Assembly (NCBI GenBank): GCA_049325575.1
Contig: JBMOLK010000174.1
Span: forward strand, 1 to 64,000
Length of the DNA stretch: 64,000 nt
Reading direction: 5' to 3'
DNA from: JBMOLK01 sp049325575
GTDB lineage: Bacteria; Bacillota; Clostridia; Acetivibrionales; Acetivibrionaceae
Positions 9,325 to 17,879 of the stretch are shown piece by piece; position 1 is the first letter of the stretch, and every line of letters starts with the position of its first letter. The notes beneath the pieces are model-generated. The model was not told where the DNA came from. It did no database searches and saw only the letters and a list, made by a program, of their open reading frames with translations. A program made the position numbers and the translations under genes.

Positions 9325-11003
9325 TACTTATCCCCTCCATTTGTAATTTCACTTTTTTTGCCATCTATCAAGCCTGTAACAAAGGCGTATCCAATCGTCT
9401 TAAAAACGTTATCATCCTTTAAACAGTCTGTTATAAATGTTGGTATCGGCTTATTTGTGTATAAGTAACAATTCAGTATTGTATCCATAAACATGTTTTT
9501 ATTGTTTGTTTTCAAAGCATTCAGCAGCCTGTAGGATATTCCATTTAACTTGTTCTCCGAATTCTTGGATTTATAAGCTTCTCTCAAGTAGTAACCTGCA
9601 CCGCTTGCTGTTTTTACAATATCTTTTTCTGTTCCTTCCATATATCCAACTCCTTTCATGTATTTTAAATTTACATTAATCAAGCTTCTAATATGGCTTT
9701 CATTGTATCTTGCATCTTGAGGCTTGGAAATTTTTATTGTTATTACTTTATGGATGAGTATAAATAAATTTTCATTATTTAATAACTTCTTCATCACCTC
9801 ATCATACAATCTAAAGAAAGTATTAACCTCTTGAAAGCCGGTTTTTATTATACTATTTAGTTCATCTCGAGAGTCATATAAAACCTTTAGAACATTTTTG
9901 GATAAAAGATTGAATCTGTATTTCTCATCCTCGTATCGAACTACCTGAATGTCTGCAAGCTCATACTTTTCACTGTCATTAATGCTTTCATAGAGAGCCC
10001 TTATCATTGTCCCGAAAGCATTATATATCCCTTTTGATTCTTCATTGTGTAAAATGTCATGCTTAATTCTATAATTTATCCTTACAGAATTTTCTACACG
10101 TTGATTTTCATTAATAAATATCCCATTTCCATAGACATATGAAAAACCCGCTGGAATACATGAGTATACTAGCTTGCAAACCGGACATACTACAATGTCA
10201 TTAATAAAGTTCCATACATGAGAAGGCTTCCTGTTTGTGTCAAAACCAGTCATATTTAAAAAGCTTAAGTCATTGCTCATATCTTTGATTTTATTGTTAC
10301 ACATAAAGCAATTATATTTGTGTTTCGAAAGGTCTTGTTTGAGATACTCAAGAGTTTTATCAACAAAGTATTCTTTGTAGTCAATATACATGTCCGGTAT
10401 TTTGGTTTGGGCGTTTAAGAATGCTACACCATTCCATGCATTTTTAATTATCGTATATATAATGTTTTTTCCAGCCAAGTATTTTTTTGAGTTTGGATCT
10501 TTGCAGTAACTAATTATTGCTTTTATTTTTGAAAATACTTCTTTTACATCTTGAATATCAAGCTTTTCGTTTTTTTTAGTTTTTATCTGGTTCAAGTCTT
10601 TTTCTGCTTTTACAATATCAAACTGGTTGTCAGTAAGTTTAAAAGCTGCTTTATAGCTGTTACTGTTCAAATAATATTTAACTGATCCACTTTTTGTGCC
10701 GCTCCCAATATATTGATTTAATACATCCAAAGTCTTTTCATCAAATGACTCAAAGTTTTCATCCTCATGTTTTTTTATAAAACTTTCAAAGCTTACTACT
10801 TTGTACCATGATAGACTACTTTCATATGTATCAATTAAATATTTGAAATACTTCTCTTCAAAATTCTCCAATGCATCTGCCTTAAATACTATATCCTGTC
10901 CAGTAATATCAATCTCATCTTTTGCATGTTGCAAAATATTTACCAGTCCAATAATTCCAGCATTGTAAAGCCAGTCAGCAAGACTTACCTTAATATACCT
11001 CAA
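9324..11003 (-). CDS. cas8b: Cascade large subunit Cas8b (Cst1, CXXC-CXXC type)
   Basis: This 559-residue protein has two cysteine pairs, CFMCNNK and CPVCKLVYSC, followed by an aromatic stretch (AGFSYVYGNG). That is the CXXC-CXXC pattern that defines Cst1, the large subunit of Tneap-type I-B Cascade. The subunit recognises the PAM and recruits Cas3 (family knowledge). The start is TTG with AGGAGG 7 nt upstream, giving MRYIKVSLADWLYNAG, a typical beginning for this family. Large subunits diverge quickly, so the assignment relies on the cysteine motifs and on the position between cas6 and cas7. Confidence 0.9.
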   Translation of the reverse strand: MRYIKVSLADWLYNAGIIGLVNILQHAKDEIDITGQDIVFKADALENFEEKYFKYLIDTYESSLSWYKVVSFESFIKKHEDENFESFDEKTLDVLNQYIGSGTKSGSVKYYLNSNSYKAAFKLTDNQFDIVKAEKDLNQIKTKKNEKLDIQDVKEVFSKIKAIISYCKDPNSKKYLAGKNIIYTIIKNAWNGVAFLNAQTKIPDMYIDYKEYFVDKTLEYLKQDLSKHKYNCFMCNNKIKDMSNDLSFLNMTGFDTNRKPSHVWNFINDIVVCPVCKLVYSCIPAGFSYVYGNGIFINENQRVENSVRINYRIKHDILHNEESKGIYNAFGTMIRALYESINDSEKYELADIQVVRYEDEKYRFNLLSKNVLKVLYDSRDELNSIIKTGFQEVNTFFRLYDEVMKKLLNNENLFILIHKVITIKISKPQDARYNESHIRSLINVNLKYMKGVGYMEGTEKDIVKTASGAGYYLREAYKSKNSENKLNGISYRLLNALKTNNKNMFMDTILNCYLYTNKPIPTFITDCLKDDNVFKTIGYAFVTGLIDGKKSEITNGGDK

Positions 11004-11018
11004 CTCCCCACCTCCTCA

Positions 11019-11750
11019 TCAATAAACTACATCAAGCATCCCAAAACCCTGGCTCCTCTTAAATCCAAGACCTAGAGCGTACAAGTCCCTCAGATCTTCC
11101 TTTGCCCCACATAGCTTAAAAACACCCATGTATGAATTAATACACATATGCTGCCTGTCCGTTTTCTCCTCAAATCCCCTTATATCTTCCCTTACAACAA
11201 CCTTTTTCATTTTTACACTTTCAAATAATAATTTCTCCTTCAAGCCTATCCCTCTGCAGTTTTCCAATACCTTATTAGCTATGTAGTTTAATTCCTCTGC
11301 AAACCCTTCGTCTTCGATCTTCATGAAATAATTACTCCGGTTTTTAACACATATAGGTGAAAGAGTCTTAAACAACATTTCACCTGATGTAATATCCTTT
11401 TCCTTTAACATACCTATACCGGCCCTCTTTAGTGTGTAGTCCTTATATGTAAATTCAAATATCTTAAGAAGCCCGTTATAGAGATAAATCAAAAATTCCG
11501 TATCAGGAGAACTAACCACAAAGGACACTCTGTCATTAACCTTCATAGAGTCTCCTTCTATCTCATAATCCTTGATATCAACAGAAAAGCAAAAATTCTT
11601 GCTTCTTTTATTTGCCTTCCCATTAAAGGTATAAAGTTTGTTGAAATACTCCTGATTAGACTTCTTTAAGGCCTCCTTAATAAGGCTTACAAACATCATA
11701 TTGTGGGAAATAGGAATTATATCAGTTACAAAATCACATTTTAATCTCAC
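11019..11750 (-). CDS. cas6: CRISPR RNA-processing endoribonuclease Cas6
   Basis: This RAMP protein of about 243 residues ends in the glycine-rich loop GLGFKRSQGFGMLDVVY, the Cas6 signature that binds the repeat RNA. The N-terminal His in FVTDIIPISHN is a candidate catalytic residue. The open frame extends to a GTG at 11759, but the AAGGGGG ribosome site touches that codon. It sits 8 nt from the GTG at 11750, which yields the usual Cas6 start (M/V)RLKCDF, so I chose 11750. Cas6 cuts the precursor within each repeat to leave the 8-nt handle. It follows the WYL gene by 43 nt in the same operon. Confidence 0.95.
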   Translation of the reverse strand: MRLKCDFVTDIIPISHNMMFVSLIKEALKKSNQEYFNKLYTFNGKANKRSKNFCFSVDIKDYEIEGDSMKVNDRVSFVVSSPDTEFLIYLYNGLLKIFEFTYKDYTLKRAGIGMLKEKDITSGEMLFKTLSPICVKNRSNYFMKIEDEGFAEELNYIANKVLENCRGIGLKEKLLFESVKMKKVVVREDIRGFEEKTDRQHMCINSYMGVFKLCGAKEDLRDLYALGLGFKRSQGFGMLDVVY

Positions 11751-11793
11751 TTTTGTCACCCCCTTCCATGAAATCTATTACAATTTTATACCC

Positions 11794-12762
11794 TTATCCG
11801 GGCATATCATTGCACAAATATAATTTTTTCATATTACTTATTTCTTCTTTTATTTCATTAACGATTTCCTGTGGTTCCAGCACAATAACAGCAGAGCCCA
11901 TACCTAAAATCCAGCTTTTTATTTCGGTAAGTCCTCTCATTTTTGCCTCATATATAATTGAGTTATCACTATTCTCAGTTATAACCTGATTCTTAACCCA
12001 TATTTTTTCCTTTATAATCTGAGACATTGGAGGCATTATTTTGAGTTTGATATTGTACTCTTCTCCTTTATATATCCCGAAACAGTTTTCCATGCTTTTT
12101 CTAATATTAAAATTTTCATCCTTGGGAAAGCTCTTATCTAAAACCTCATACTCCTTTATCCTGGATATTTTGAAGTCGCGAATTTCTTTCTTTAATTCGC
12201 AATAGCCTATAAAATACATATCCTGCTTGTATTGTAAGGTCGCATAAGGTCGAACTATTCTTTTTCTCTCTCCCGACCGTAATGAAGTATATACAATATT
12301 AAGCTTCTTTCTTAAAAGTACTGCTGTATGAATATCCATCAGCTTTTTTCTTTCAAATTCTCCATCTATATCTGAAAGAGTATCCTTAGCCATGTGGCTG
12401 TTAAAGTCGCCGATTTCAGTCTTTCTAACGGAATTAGTTATACTAAGCTTTAAAACTAGATTTGATATATCTTCAGAAGCAATATGACCAGAATCCTTGA
12501 GATACTTTTCTATAAGCTGTAATGAATACTGCTCCTGTAGTGAAATATTAAGACCAAGCAAAAACTTGTCGTTTAATAGTTTATAACCTCCATACTTCCC
12601 TCTTTCAGAATCGATATAAATTCCTGCACACTCCAGATCATCTCTATACCTTCTTACGGTTCTTTCGTCAATTTCCATTAAAGAAGCAATTTCTGATACC
12701 TTCATTTTTCCTTTAGCTTGTAACAAGAGATACATTTTTAGTGCTTTACCGATTTGGCTCAC
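11794..12762 (-). CDS. WYL-domain transcriptional regulator of the cas operon
   Basis: This 322-residue protein has an N-terminal winged HTH (MKVSEIASLMEIDERTVRRYRDDL, about residues 19-45), then the DeoR-like wing ERGKYGGYKL. A central WYL-type domain follows (LNIVYTSLRSGERKRIVRPYATLQYKQDMYFIGYCELKKEIRDFKISRI), then a C-terminal WCX-like region. WYL proteins sense nucleic-acid or nucleotide ligands and often control defence loci. It is the first gene of the cas operon and probably regulates its own promoter: an inverted repeat overlaps the predicted -35 box. AAGGTGAT precedes the ATG. Confidence 0.92.
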   Translation of the reverse strand: MSQIGKALKMYLLLQAKGKMKVSEIASLMEIDERTVRRYRDDLECAGIYIDSERGKYGGYKLLNDKFLLGLNISLQEQYSLQLIEKYLKDSGHIASEDISNLVLKLSITNSVRKTEIGDFNSHMAKDTLSDIDGEFERKKLMDIHTAVLLRKKLNIVYTSLRSGERKRIVRPYATLQYKQDMYFIGYCELKKEIRDFKISRIKEYEVLDKSFPKDENFNIRKSMENCFGIYKGEEYNIKLKIMPPMSQIIKEKIWVKNQVITENSDNSIIYEAKMRGLTEIKSWILGMGSAVIVLEPQEIVNEIKEEISNMKKLYLCNDMPG

Positions 12763-12827
12763 ATTTTATCACCTTCTATCATAAAATGAAAAAATGAACA
12801 ACTTATTCCACGTGATTTCCTGTTCAC

Positions 12828-12871
12828 ATTATATCAAATTATTATACTTAATTGGAATACTTTTTTATTCC
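12828..12871 (-). promoter_or_regulatory. Predicted cas operon promoter with overlapping inverted repeat
   Basis: On the minus strand a TATAAT box (12828-12833) lies 18 nt from a weak TTCCAA box (12852-12857). A perfect inverted repeat, GGAATA / TATTCC with a 6-nt spacer (12854-12871), covers the -35 box. This is a natural position for a WYL operator. The divergent RNA promoter lies 24 bp further on, so one protein could affect both directions. The promoter match is moderate and the operator role is inference. Confidence 0.4.
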
Positions 12872-12894
12872 TGGAAGTGTAAAATACAAAAATC

Positions 12895-12923
12895 TTGCCA
12901 AATTCTGTCCGATATTATATAAT
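12895..12923 (+). promoter_or_regulatory. Strong sigma-A promoter of the structured RNA
   Basis: TTGCCA (12895-12900) and a perfect TATAAT (12918-12923) are separated by exactly 17 bp. Transcription would start near the run of G at about 12930, just before the structured RNA. It diverges from the cas operon promoter. Confidence 0.7.
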
Positions 12924-12929
12924 CGACGT

Positions 12930-13119
12930 GGGGAAAAATTAAAAAGGTCGCCGTGACCTGTAAGTGCGGGAACACTTACAGGCTCATGCAGGTGGGACTA
13001 GCACCTACACGTGTAGCATACGCTACCACAAGCAACCTTATGTTATTATAGTATAATTCTGTCTTTTTATCAATAACATAAAGTACATGTGTAGGTTTTG
13101 GCCTGCGCATGTACTTTTT
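12930..13119 (+). ncRNA. Structured RNA of unknown class (possible raiA-motif type)
   Basis: The RNA begins at the predicted start site and ends at an intrinsic terminator, about 190 nt in total. Its core (about 12945-13045) folds by eye as an outer helix AAGGT/ACCTT enclosing three hairpins: CTGTAAGTG/CACTTACAG with loop CGGGAA, AGGTG/CACCT with loop including GGACTA, and TAGC/GCTA with loop ATAC. The GC content is clearly above the surroundings and no ORF fits. Size, clostridial host and compact junction architecture are compatible with the raiA-motif class, but I cannot confirm a consensus match by eye. It is not tmRNA, RNase P, SRP RNA or a T-box by their hallmark sequences. Confidence 0.65.
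13081..13119 (+). terminator. Intrinsic terminator after the structured RNA
   Basis: A 15-bp stem (AAGTACATGTGTAGG paired with CCTGCGCATGTACTT, with two G-U wobbles) and a TTTTGG loop are followed by TTTA and a further TTTTT. It lies between the structured RNA and the next ORF, so expression of that ORF would need read-through. Confidence 0.8.
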
Positions 13120-13126
13120 AGTTTTT

Positions 13127-13152
13127 CCCCTTCAAAGAAAACTTTGAGGGGG
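13127..13152 (+). promoter_or_regulatory. Hairpin burying the ribosome site of the next ORF
   Basis: CCCCTTCAAAG (13127-13137) pairs with CTTTGAGGGGG (13142-13152) across an AAAA loop, with one G-U pair. The 3' arm contains the whole GAGGGGG ribosome site of the ATG at 13162, so the folded RNA would block initiation. Confidence 0.65.
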
Positions 13153-13161
13153 AAGATATAT

Positions 13162-13491
13162 ATGAGCTGTGACCCGAAAAAATGGAAGGGTTTTGAGGAA
13201 TTCCTGACTTGCTGTGAGATTGAGAGACTTGAGCAGATTGATTACAGGCTTGAAAATTCGGAAGACTTTCAAGCCCTTTCCGAAAAGGAAAGTCAGCTTT
13301 TCGAACTTCTAAAGTCGAATCTATCGGATGAATCAAAAGATCTGCTGATAAAGTATACAAGCATCCTATACGAAATGATGTATTTAAAATCCAACTACTT
13401 TTACAAGCATGGTTTTAGCGACTCCCTACTGTTTACCAAATCATTGTTGGGAGATAAGGGGGATATTCACCTGAATGTCAAAATTCTATAG
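13162..13491 (+). CDS. Small alpha-helical protein, DUF6809-like
   Basis: This is a protein of about 109 residues, mostly acidic amphipathic helix, ending with a segment NYFYKHGFSDSLLF. That segment recalls the 'F.YGFrLG' end of small clostridial DUF6809-type proteins; the family match is tentative. No membrane segment or catalytic motif is visible. A longer frame begins at 13087 inside the upstream terminator stem. The ATG at 13162 is preferred because GAGGGGGAAG sits at the right distance. The ribosome site is sequestered in a hairpin and a terminator stands immediately upstream, so expression looks tightly controlled. Function unknown. Confidence 0.6.
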   Translation: MSCDPKKWKGFEEFLTCCEIERLEQIDYRLENSEDFQALSEKESQLFELLKSNLSDESKDLLIKYTSILYEMMYLKSNYFYKHGFSDSLLFTKSLLGDKGDIHLNVKIL

Positions 13492-13564
13492 ACTTCGTTA
13501 GAACAATATGCACCGATAGTTAGTAGTCTCCTAGAAGGCTTATTTTATTTGTCTCGGCTTGATA

Positions 13565-13909
13565 CTTATACTACTGGCAAAAAGAATTAAACATTTGCTG
13601 TTAGAGAATATCCCTCCAAGGCCCTTACAAATGCCATCAGTAAGTGCATTCGATATGCAAACACTATCGTTATAGTCGATACAAAATTAACTGAAAATAA
13701 TAATATAGAGGTTACTACTTGTGATAATGACCCAGGATTTGGTGCTAATGAGCTCTCAAATACTTTCCAAGGGTTCTATAAGGGCAAGAAAGTCCATTTG
13801 GTGCAGGGTTTGGCTATTAGCAAAATATTATAAAGCTGCACCACGGGAAAATTATTTCCAAAACTTAGCATCAGGTGCCTTGTTTAAGATTTTACTACCG
13901 GTAAAATAG
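13565..13909 (+). pseudogene. Remnant of a sensor histidine kinase (ATPase domain)
   Basis: In one frame, translation gives a stretch resembling the N box (ALTNAISKCIRYAN), then the D box as CDNDPGFG, then FQGFYKGKK and GLAISKIL. These match the order of a HATPase_c domain (N box, DxGxG, F box, GLGLAI). The frame then hits a stop. The continuation, ending ASGALFKILLPVK, which looks like the C-terminal strand of the same fold, lies in another frame. The N-terminal sensor and phosphoacceptor regions are gone. I read it as a decayed kinase. Confidence 0.7.
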
Positions 13910-13938
13910 TGGATTTTCTCTAAAAATATTGCAGCATC

Positions 13939-15165
13939 TTATTCTTTATAATTATAATTAATCTTCAAGCTATCTTTATCTGCTGCCCATTGAGCCATTG
14001 GCTGCGGCAATTTATCTGCATAGTTCTTATCATTTGTATAATAATTAATGCTATCTTCTGCAATTACTGCAGCATAAATATGCTCATCAGAAACTATATA
14101 GTAGCAGTAACCATACATTCCTCTTAATAAAGACTCTCCAGCGTTTGCCTTTTTCCCGTCTAAAACTACTTCTGAATAATTGACACCTTGCGTATATTGG
14201 ATGAATGTTCCATACTCCTCACCTACAAGTCTCTTAAATAATTCGTCTTGCTCGTTAGTATTAACAATTCCAACCTGCAGTGCTGAAGGCATGGAAATAT
14301 CTACTTTCCCTTTCTTATAGGCAGCGTCAAAACCTACTCCCGCGCCACAAGAATAGCTGTACATATTGGAGTTGAGGTATAATTCATCATCTCCCAGTTT
14401 AAACTCAAAAAATACATTTTCTTGATTTTCATCGTCTGTCTTATCATTAAATATGGTCTTGGCAACATTATTGCTTATAATTCCAAAACTGCCTAACGCC
14501 CCGCTATGAGTACCATTGAAGGCACTTAAATCATAAAAAATCAGATCATCAAACAACACTTTGATATCCGCTTGCGAACCTCCAAAATATCCTGACCCTT
14601 TGCCTGTCCACTGTCCTTCAAACCTCATTGCATCTTTTTCTGTTTGTTTTGGAGGATTAATATTTGAGCCTTCCCTGATTAAATACATTGGATAGATATG
14701 CTCCCGGTCTCTCCAAAATCCCTGTATGTAGTCTTTTGTTCTAAACAAACCTTGTATATTTCCACCTTCATTAGTGTCCTCTGTCAGTGATATAGTCTGA
14801 AAATCTTTTAAATCATCTCTAATATAGCCTTTTAAATTGATGTTTGTTTTGTACTTGTCATAATAATAAACACCGGAAACCTGATTGCCTGATACATCAA
14901 ATTTTGCATGTATTTTTGCATTTCCTATTGCACCTGTAAACCACGCTTTATCCTCCGGTGTCTTATCAGGGTCAACTGTTTGTTCCCTGGATTCCTGTTG
15001 TTCCTTTGCTGCAGCAGGCTTCTCATTTGTTACAGTGGGCTGCTCCTGATTTTTAGTTGATGGGACCGGCATATCAATATTCTTGTTTGGCTGCTTCTGT
15101 GTACTGTTAGCCGAGCACCCGGTAAACAGTATACCCATAATTATTAATACTAAAAGCTTCTTCAT
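13939..15165 (-). CDS. Secreted lipoprotein of unknown function
   Basis: This 408-residue protein has a lipoprotein signal (MKKLLVLIIMGILFTGCSAN, lipobox FTGC). A Pro/Gln/Glu-rich linker of about 45 residues follows, then a beta-rich region that appears to hold two related calycin-like halves (AKFDVSGNQVSGVYYYDKYKTNINLKGYI and the second beginning RFEGQWTGKGSGYFGG). The C-terminal part (about 300-408) is distinct, with EEYGTFIQYTQGVNYSEVVL. It should be anchored to the outer face of the membrane. I do not recognise the family. The gene downstream of the TPR membrane protein is on the same strand, 23 nt away, suggesting an operon. Confidence 0.8.
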   Translation of the reverse strand: MKKLLVLIIMGILFTGCSANSTQKQPNKNIDMPVPSTKNQEQPTVTNEKPAAAKEQQESREQTVDPDKTPEDKAWFTGAIGNAKIHAKFDVSGNQVSGVYYYDKYKTNINLKGYIRDDLKDFQTISLTEDTNEGGNIQGLFRTKDYIQGFWRDREHIYPMYLIREGSNINPPKQTEKDAMRFEGQWTGKGSGYFGGSQADIKVLFDDLIFYDLSAFNGTHSGALGSFGIISNNVAKTIFNDKTDDENQENVFFEFKLGDDELYLNSNMYSYSCGAGVGFDAAYKKGKVDISMPSALQVGIVNTNEQDELFKRLVGEEYGTFIQYTQGVNYSEVVLDGKKANAGESLLRGMYGYCYYIVSDEHIYAAVIAEDSINYYTNDKNYADKLPQPMAQWAADKDSLKINYNYKE

Positions 15166-15188
15166 TAACTTCCCTCCAAATAAACTGA

Positions 15189-16019
15189 TTAATAGGTTTT
15201 CTTTTTATATATGAATGCTGCCAGAAAAGCCAAATATATGAGTGCCGGAATAAAGTAAACATATGTTATGATCCTGCTTTGGTCAAACCTTAACATTAAA
15301 ACCGCAGCAATCCAGAGGACAATAAATATACTTCCTTTCTTAAGTTTCTCTTCTACATCCATCATATTAAAGAAATAATTAGCTTCCTCATTCATTGGAT
15401 CAACGCTCAAAACCCTTCCATAGTATTCTCTGGCTTCCTTCCAATTCTTCATGTAGGCTTCAGCTCTTGCTGTAAATAGGAGTTTGTTTTTCTCTGAAGC
15501 TCCTGTATTCATATACATCCTGATCAATTCTTTCAATTGCTCTTTATTCTTATTGCGTTTTGAGGTAAGCAGTATATATCGAAGTACGATTGTATTTGTA
15601 CATTCGTCATTAATAGCTTCCTCCAGTATTCTTATGCCTTCCTCTTTTTTGCCTCTTCTCCATAAAGAATACCCATATATAGCCTTGGCATCAACTTCAC
15701 CCGGACTTATTCTGTTTACCTCATTATAGCAATCATCCACATTAGTAAAATCATCCTTTTCGTTATAGCACACCATCAGCATGATATACACTGCCAATGG
15801 CCTCATTCCCAGCTCCAATGACTTTAAACATAACTCGATTGAATCATCAACGCTTCCAAGATAGTATTCGCATACAGACATATCATAATATACATAGGGG
15901 TATTCAGGATATTTTGAGATTAAATCCGAAGCAATCGACTTTGCTCTTTCATAACGCCCCATGCTAATAAAATGCCGTACTTGATTTCTTATCCTCCGGG
16001 GCTCTTCATTTTTATCCAT
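15189..16019 (-). CDS. TPR protein with C-terminal membrane anchor
   Basis: This is a protein of about 276 residues. Tandem TPR-like helical pairs occupy roughly residues 10-215, for example RYERAKSIASDLISKYPEYPYVYYDMSVCEYYLG and WKEAREYYGRVLSVDPMNEEANYFF. Two closely spaced transmembrane helices follow (GSIFIVLWIAAVLML and IITYVYFIPALIYLAFLAAFIY). The TPR part would face the cytoplasm as a protein-docking platform. The frame is open to 16037, but GGAGGG lies 6 nt before the ATG at 16019, and the upstream ATG would include that ribosome site. It probably pairs with the downstream lipoprotein. Partners unknown. Confidence 0.8.
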   Translation of the reverse strand: MDKNEEPRRIRNQVRHFISMGRYERAKSIASDLISKYPEYPYVYYDMSVCEYYLGSVDDSIELCLKSLELGMRPLAVYIMLMVCYNEKDDFTNVDDCYNEVNRISPGEVDAKAIYGYSLWRRGKKEEGIRILEEAINDECTNTIVLRYILLTSKRNKNKEQLKELIRMYMNTGASEKNKLLFTARAEAYMKNWKEAREYYGRVLSVDPMNEEANYFFNMMDVEEKLKKGSIFIVLWIAAVLMLRFDQSRIITYVYFIPALIYLAFLAAFIYKKKTY

Positions 16020-16183
16020 TTTGACCCTCCAAGACAAATGATGCTTAAGATATATTATACCAGAAATTTAGAGACGTCTGTCGTAATTTAATCATTTACG
16101 CATATTACCAATTAAATGGCTAATGAAGCATTTTCACCAATTATCAGTAAAAGGAAGTCCAATTCCCGAATATCATCTATAAT

Positions 16184-16217
16184 CAAAAAACCCCCATTTA
16201 TCTCAAATGGAGGTTTT
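16184..16217 (-). terminator. Intrinsic terminator of the GntR/ABC operon
   Basis: On the minus strand AAAACCTCCATTT pairs with AAATGGGGGTTTT across a GAGAT loop, followed by TT and an AT-rich tail. It lies about 20 nt after the permease stop codon. Confidence 0.85.
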
Positions 16218-16239
16218 AGTAATATGCTATATACAAAGA

Positions 16240-17004
16240 TTATTCCTTAACAACTGCTTTCTTCGTAAGAAGATATATCAGTCCTGTAAATATTACTCCT
16301 AGAACACCAAAGCTTAACACTGCCATATATGGATTGCGGCTTTGCCAACCAAAGGCACCGGTAATAAAGCTGCCAATGGAATTCCGGAATGATGCCGGCA
16401 GCATGGTAAATATGTTATAAGTTAACGTTATTACTATTGTAGGAATAATAGAGACTATAACCTTCATAATTGTATTGCTTCTATAGTAAACCAGAGTAAT
16501 TAAAATTCCCAACAAAAATATCATGCTGTATACAGCAAAATTCCATATTATTGTACTTAGCAGGGTGTAAATGTCATTTGCCTGGGTCCATACGAAACTG
16601 CCGGTATTCCAATCCCTCATTCCGGTGTCTCTATATGAGCCATATATAGTATCAAAATTGGTAGGGCAGTTTACAAAAACATTGTAAACCCTATTTATGA
16701 TTAAATCTATAACCGACATTGCAAAGGCTATTGGAAATACTGCAAGTATAAGGCCCTTAAAGAGAGCTTTTCTTGAAATGTTATTTGCCTGTGAAAATCT
16801 AAAGTTGCTTTTGAACGAATTAAGTCCTGCTATCAGTAAAAATACAGCAGATGCCATTTCAATGCCGGAGGAACTGATGTTGCCGCCGGAGCGAACATTT
16901 GATACAGCAAGAAACATTATTACTATTAAAAATATCCCATAGAAAATACCGATTGGACGTATTGTATCCAGTATCTGAAATTTAGCAATTTTTAAGCTTT
17001 TCAT
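16240..17004 (-). CDS. ABC transporter permease, six membrane helices
   Basis: This 254-residue integral membrane protein has about six hydrophobic segments, for example IGIFYGIFLIVIMFLAV, AVFLLIAGLN, LILAVFPIAFAMSVIDLII, FAVYSMIFLLGILITLVYY, VIVSIIPTIVITLTYNIF and VLSFGVLGVIFTGLIYLL. It partners with the ATPase encoded just upstream; its start overlaps the ATPase stop (TAATG). The arrangement of GntR, ATPase and permease is that of YtrA/BcrA-type export or stress operons, which often respond to cell-wall antibiotics. The substrate is not deducible from the sequence. Confidence 0.87.
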   Translation of the reverse strand: MKSLKIAKFQILDTIRPIGIFYGIFLIVIMFLAVSNVRSGGNISSSGIEMASAVFLLIAGLNSFKSNFRFSQANNISRKALFKGLILAVFPIAFAMSVIDLIINRVYNVFVNCPTNFDTIYGSYRDTGMRDWNTGSFVWTQANDIYTLLSTIIWNFAVYSMIFLLGILITLVYYRSNTIMKVIVSIIPTIVITLTYNIFTMLPASFRNSIGSFITGAFGWQSRNPYMAVLSFGVLGVIFTGLIYLLTKKAVVKE

Positions 17005-17879
17005 TACTTCGCACCCCCTACACTGGTTAAATGGATAAACAGCTTTTGAAGTTCTACCTTGGAGAACTCAAGATTTAACTTTTTAGCCGTATCCTTATCA
17101 GCATCTGTTATTTCTCCCATTATTATTGCTGATTTAAATGATGCCATTTGATCAATGTTGATACAATTTCTGCCTGCAATAAACTTTTCTATGCTGTCAG
17201 ATGGTCCGGAGACACAATAAGCTGATTTGAGCAGATTTTCAACACTATCATTAACCGCAATTTTTTTATCTTTTATAATAATTACTCTTTCTAGAATATC
17301 AGCAATTTCTTCAATGATATGCGTTGATAGTATTATTGTTTTGGGCTTTTCTATATAGCTTGCCAAAAGCTCCTTGTAAAACAAATCCCTATGGTGCGCA
17401 TCAAGGCCTAAAACCGGCTCATCAAAGATTAAGACTTCTGCATTTGAGGCAAGTGCCGTTATCAGTTTGGAAACAGAGTTATATCCGGTGGACAGTGACT
17501 TGATTTTCTTTTGGGGATTAAGAGCAAATTTATCACATAGGTTTAATGCGTAATCACAATCAAAAGACGGGTAGAATTCTTTTGTCCATCTAAAAACATC
17601 TTTTACCTTCATACCCTCGGGGTAAAGGTTTTTCTCTGCCATATAAAATATTTTTCCGATGGCGCTATCATTCTCAAGTACATTTTCACTATCGATAGTT
17701 ATCTCACCCTCTGTTGGGAACAGGCGGTTTGTAACAAGATTTAAAAGGGTAGTTTTCCCCGCGCCGTTTCTTCCAAGCAGTCCATATATTTTATTGGGTT
17801 CAATTTTAAGTGATACCTTATCTAAAGCACATGTTTTTCCATAATATTTTGTTATGTTTTTAATTTCAATAACACTCAT
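17004..17879 (-). CDS. ABC transporter ATP-binding protein
   Basis: This 291-residue ATPase has Walker A in GLLGRNGAGKTTLL, a Q-loop region, a divergent signature LSTGYNS, Walker B in AEVLIFDEPVLGLDA, and the switch His in ILSTHIIEE. The signature LSTGY differs from the canonical LSGGQ, as is common in YtrB-like exporters. The C-terminal 70 residues are a family extension without clear motif. The start codon overlaps the gntR stop as ATGA, so regulator and transporter are co-translated. Confidence 0.93.
   Translation of the reverse strand: MSVIEIKNITKYYGKTCALDKVSLKIEPNKIYGLLGRNGAGKTTLLNLVTNRLFPTEGEITIDSENVLENDSAIGKIFYMAEKNLYPEGMKVKDVFRWTKEFYPSFDCDYALNLCDKFALNPQKKIKSLSTGYNSVSKLITALASNAEVLIFDEPVLGLDAHHRDLFYKELLASYIEKPKTIILSTHIIEEIADILERVIIIKDKKIAVNDSVENLLKSAYCVSGPSDSIEKFIAGRNCINIDQMASFKSAIIMGEITDADKDTAKKLNLEFSKVELQKLFIHLTSVGGAK

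Noticed and set aside
12763..13160. CreTA-like CRISPR-guarded toxin-antitoxin next to the cas operon
   Set aside because: No degenerate copy of the repeat handle next to a spacer-like element and no tiny toxin ORF was found; the structured RNA does not resemble a CreA crRNA.
13087..13161. Longer N-terminus for the small ORF at 13162
   Set aside because: It would be translated through the terminator stem and lacks a ribosome site.
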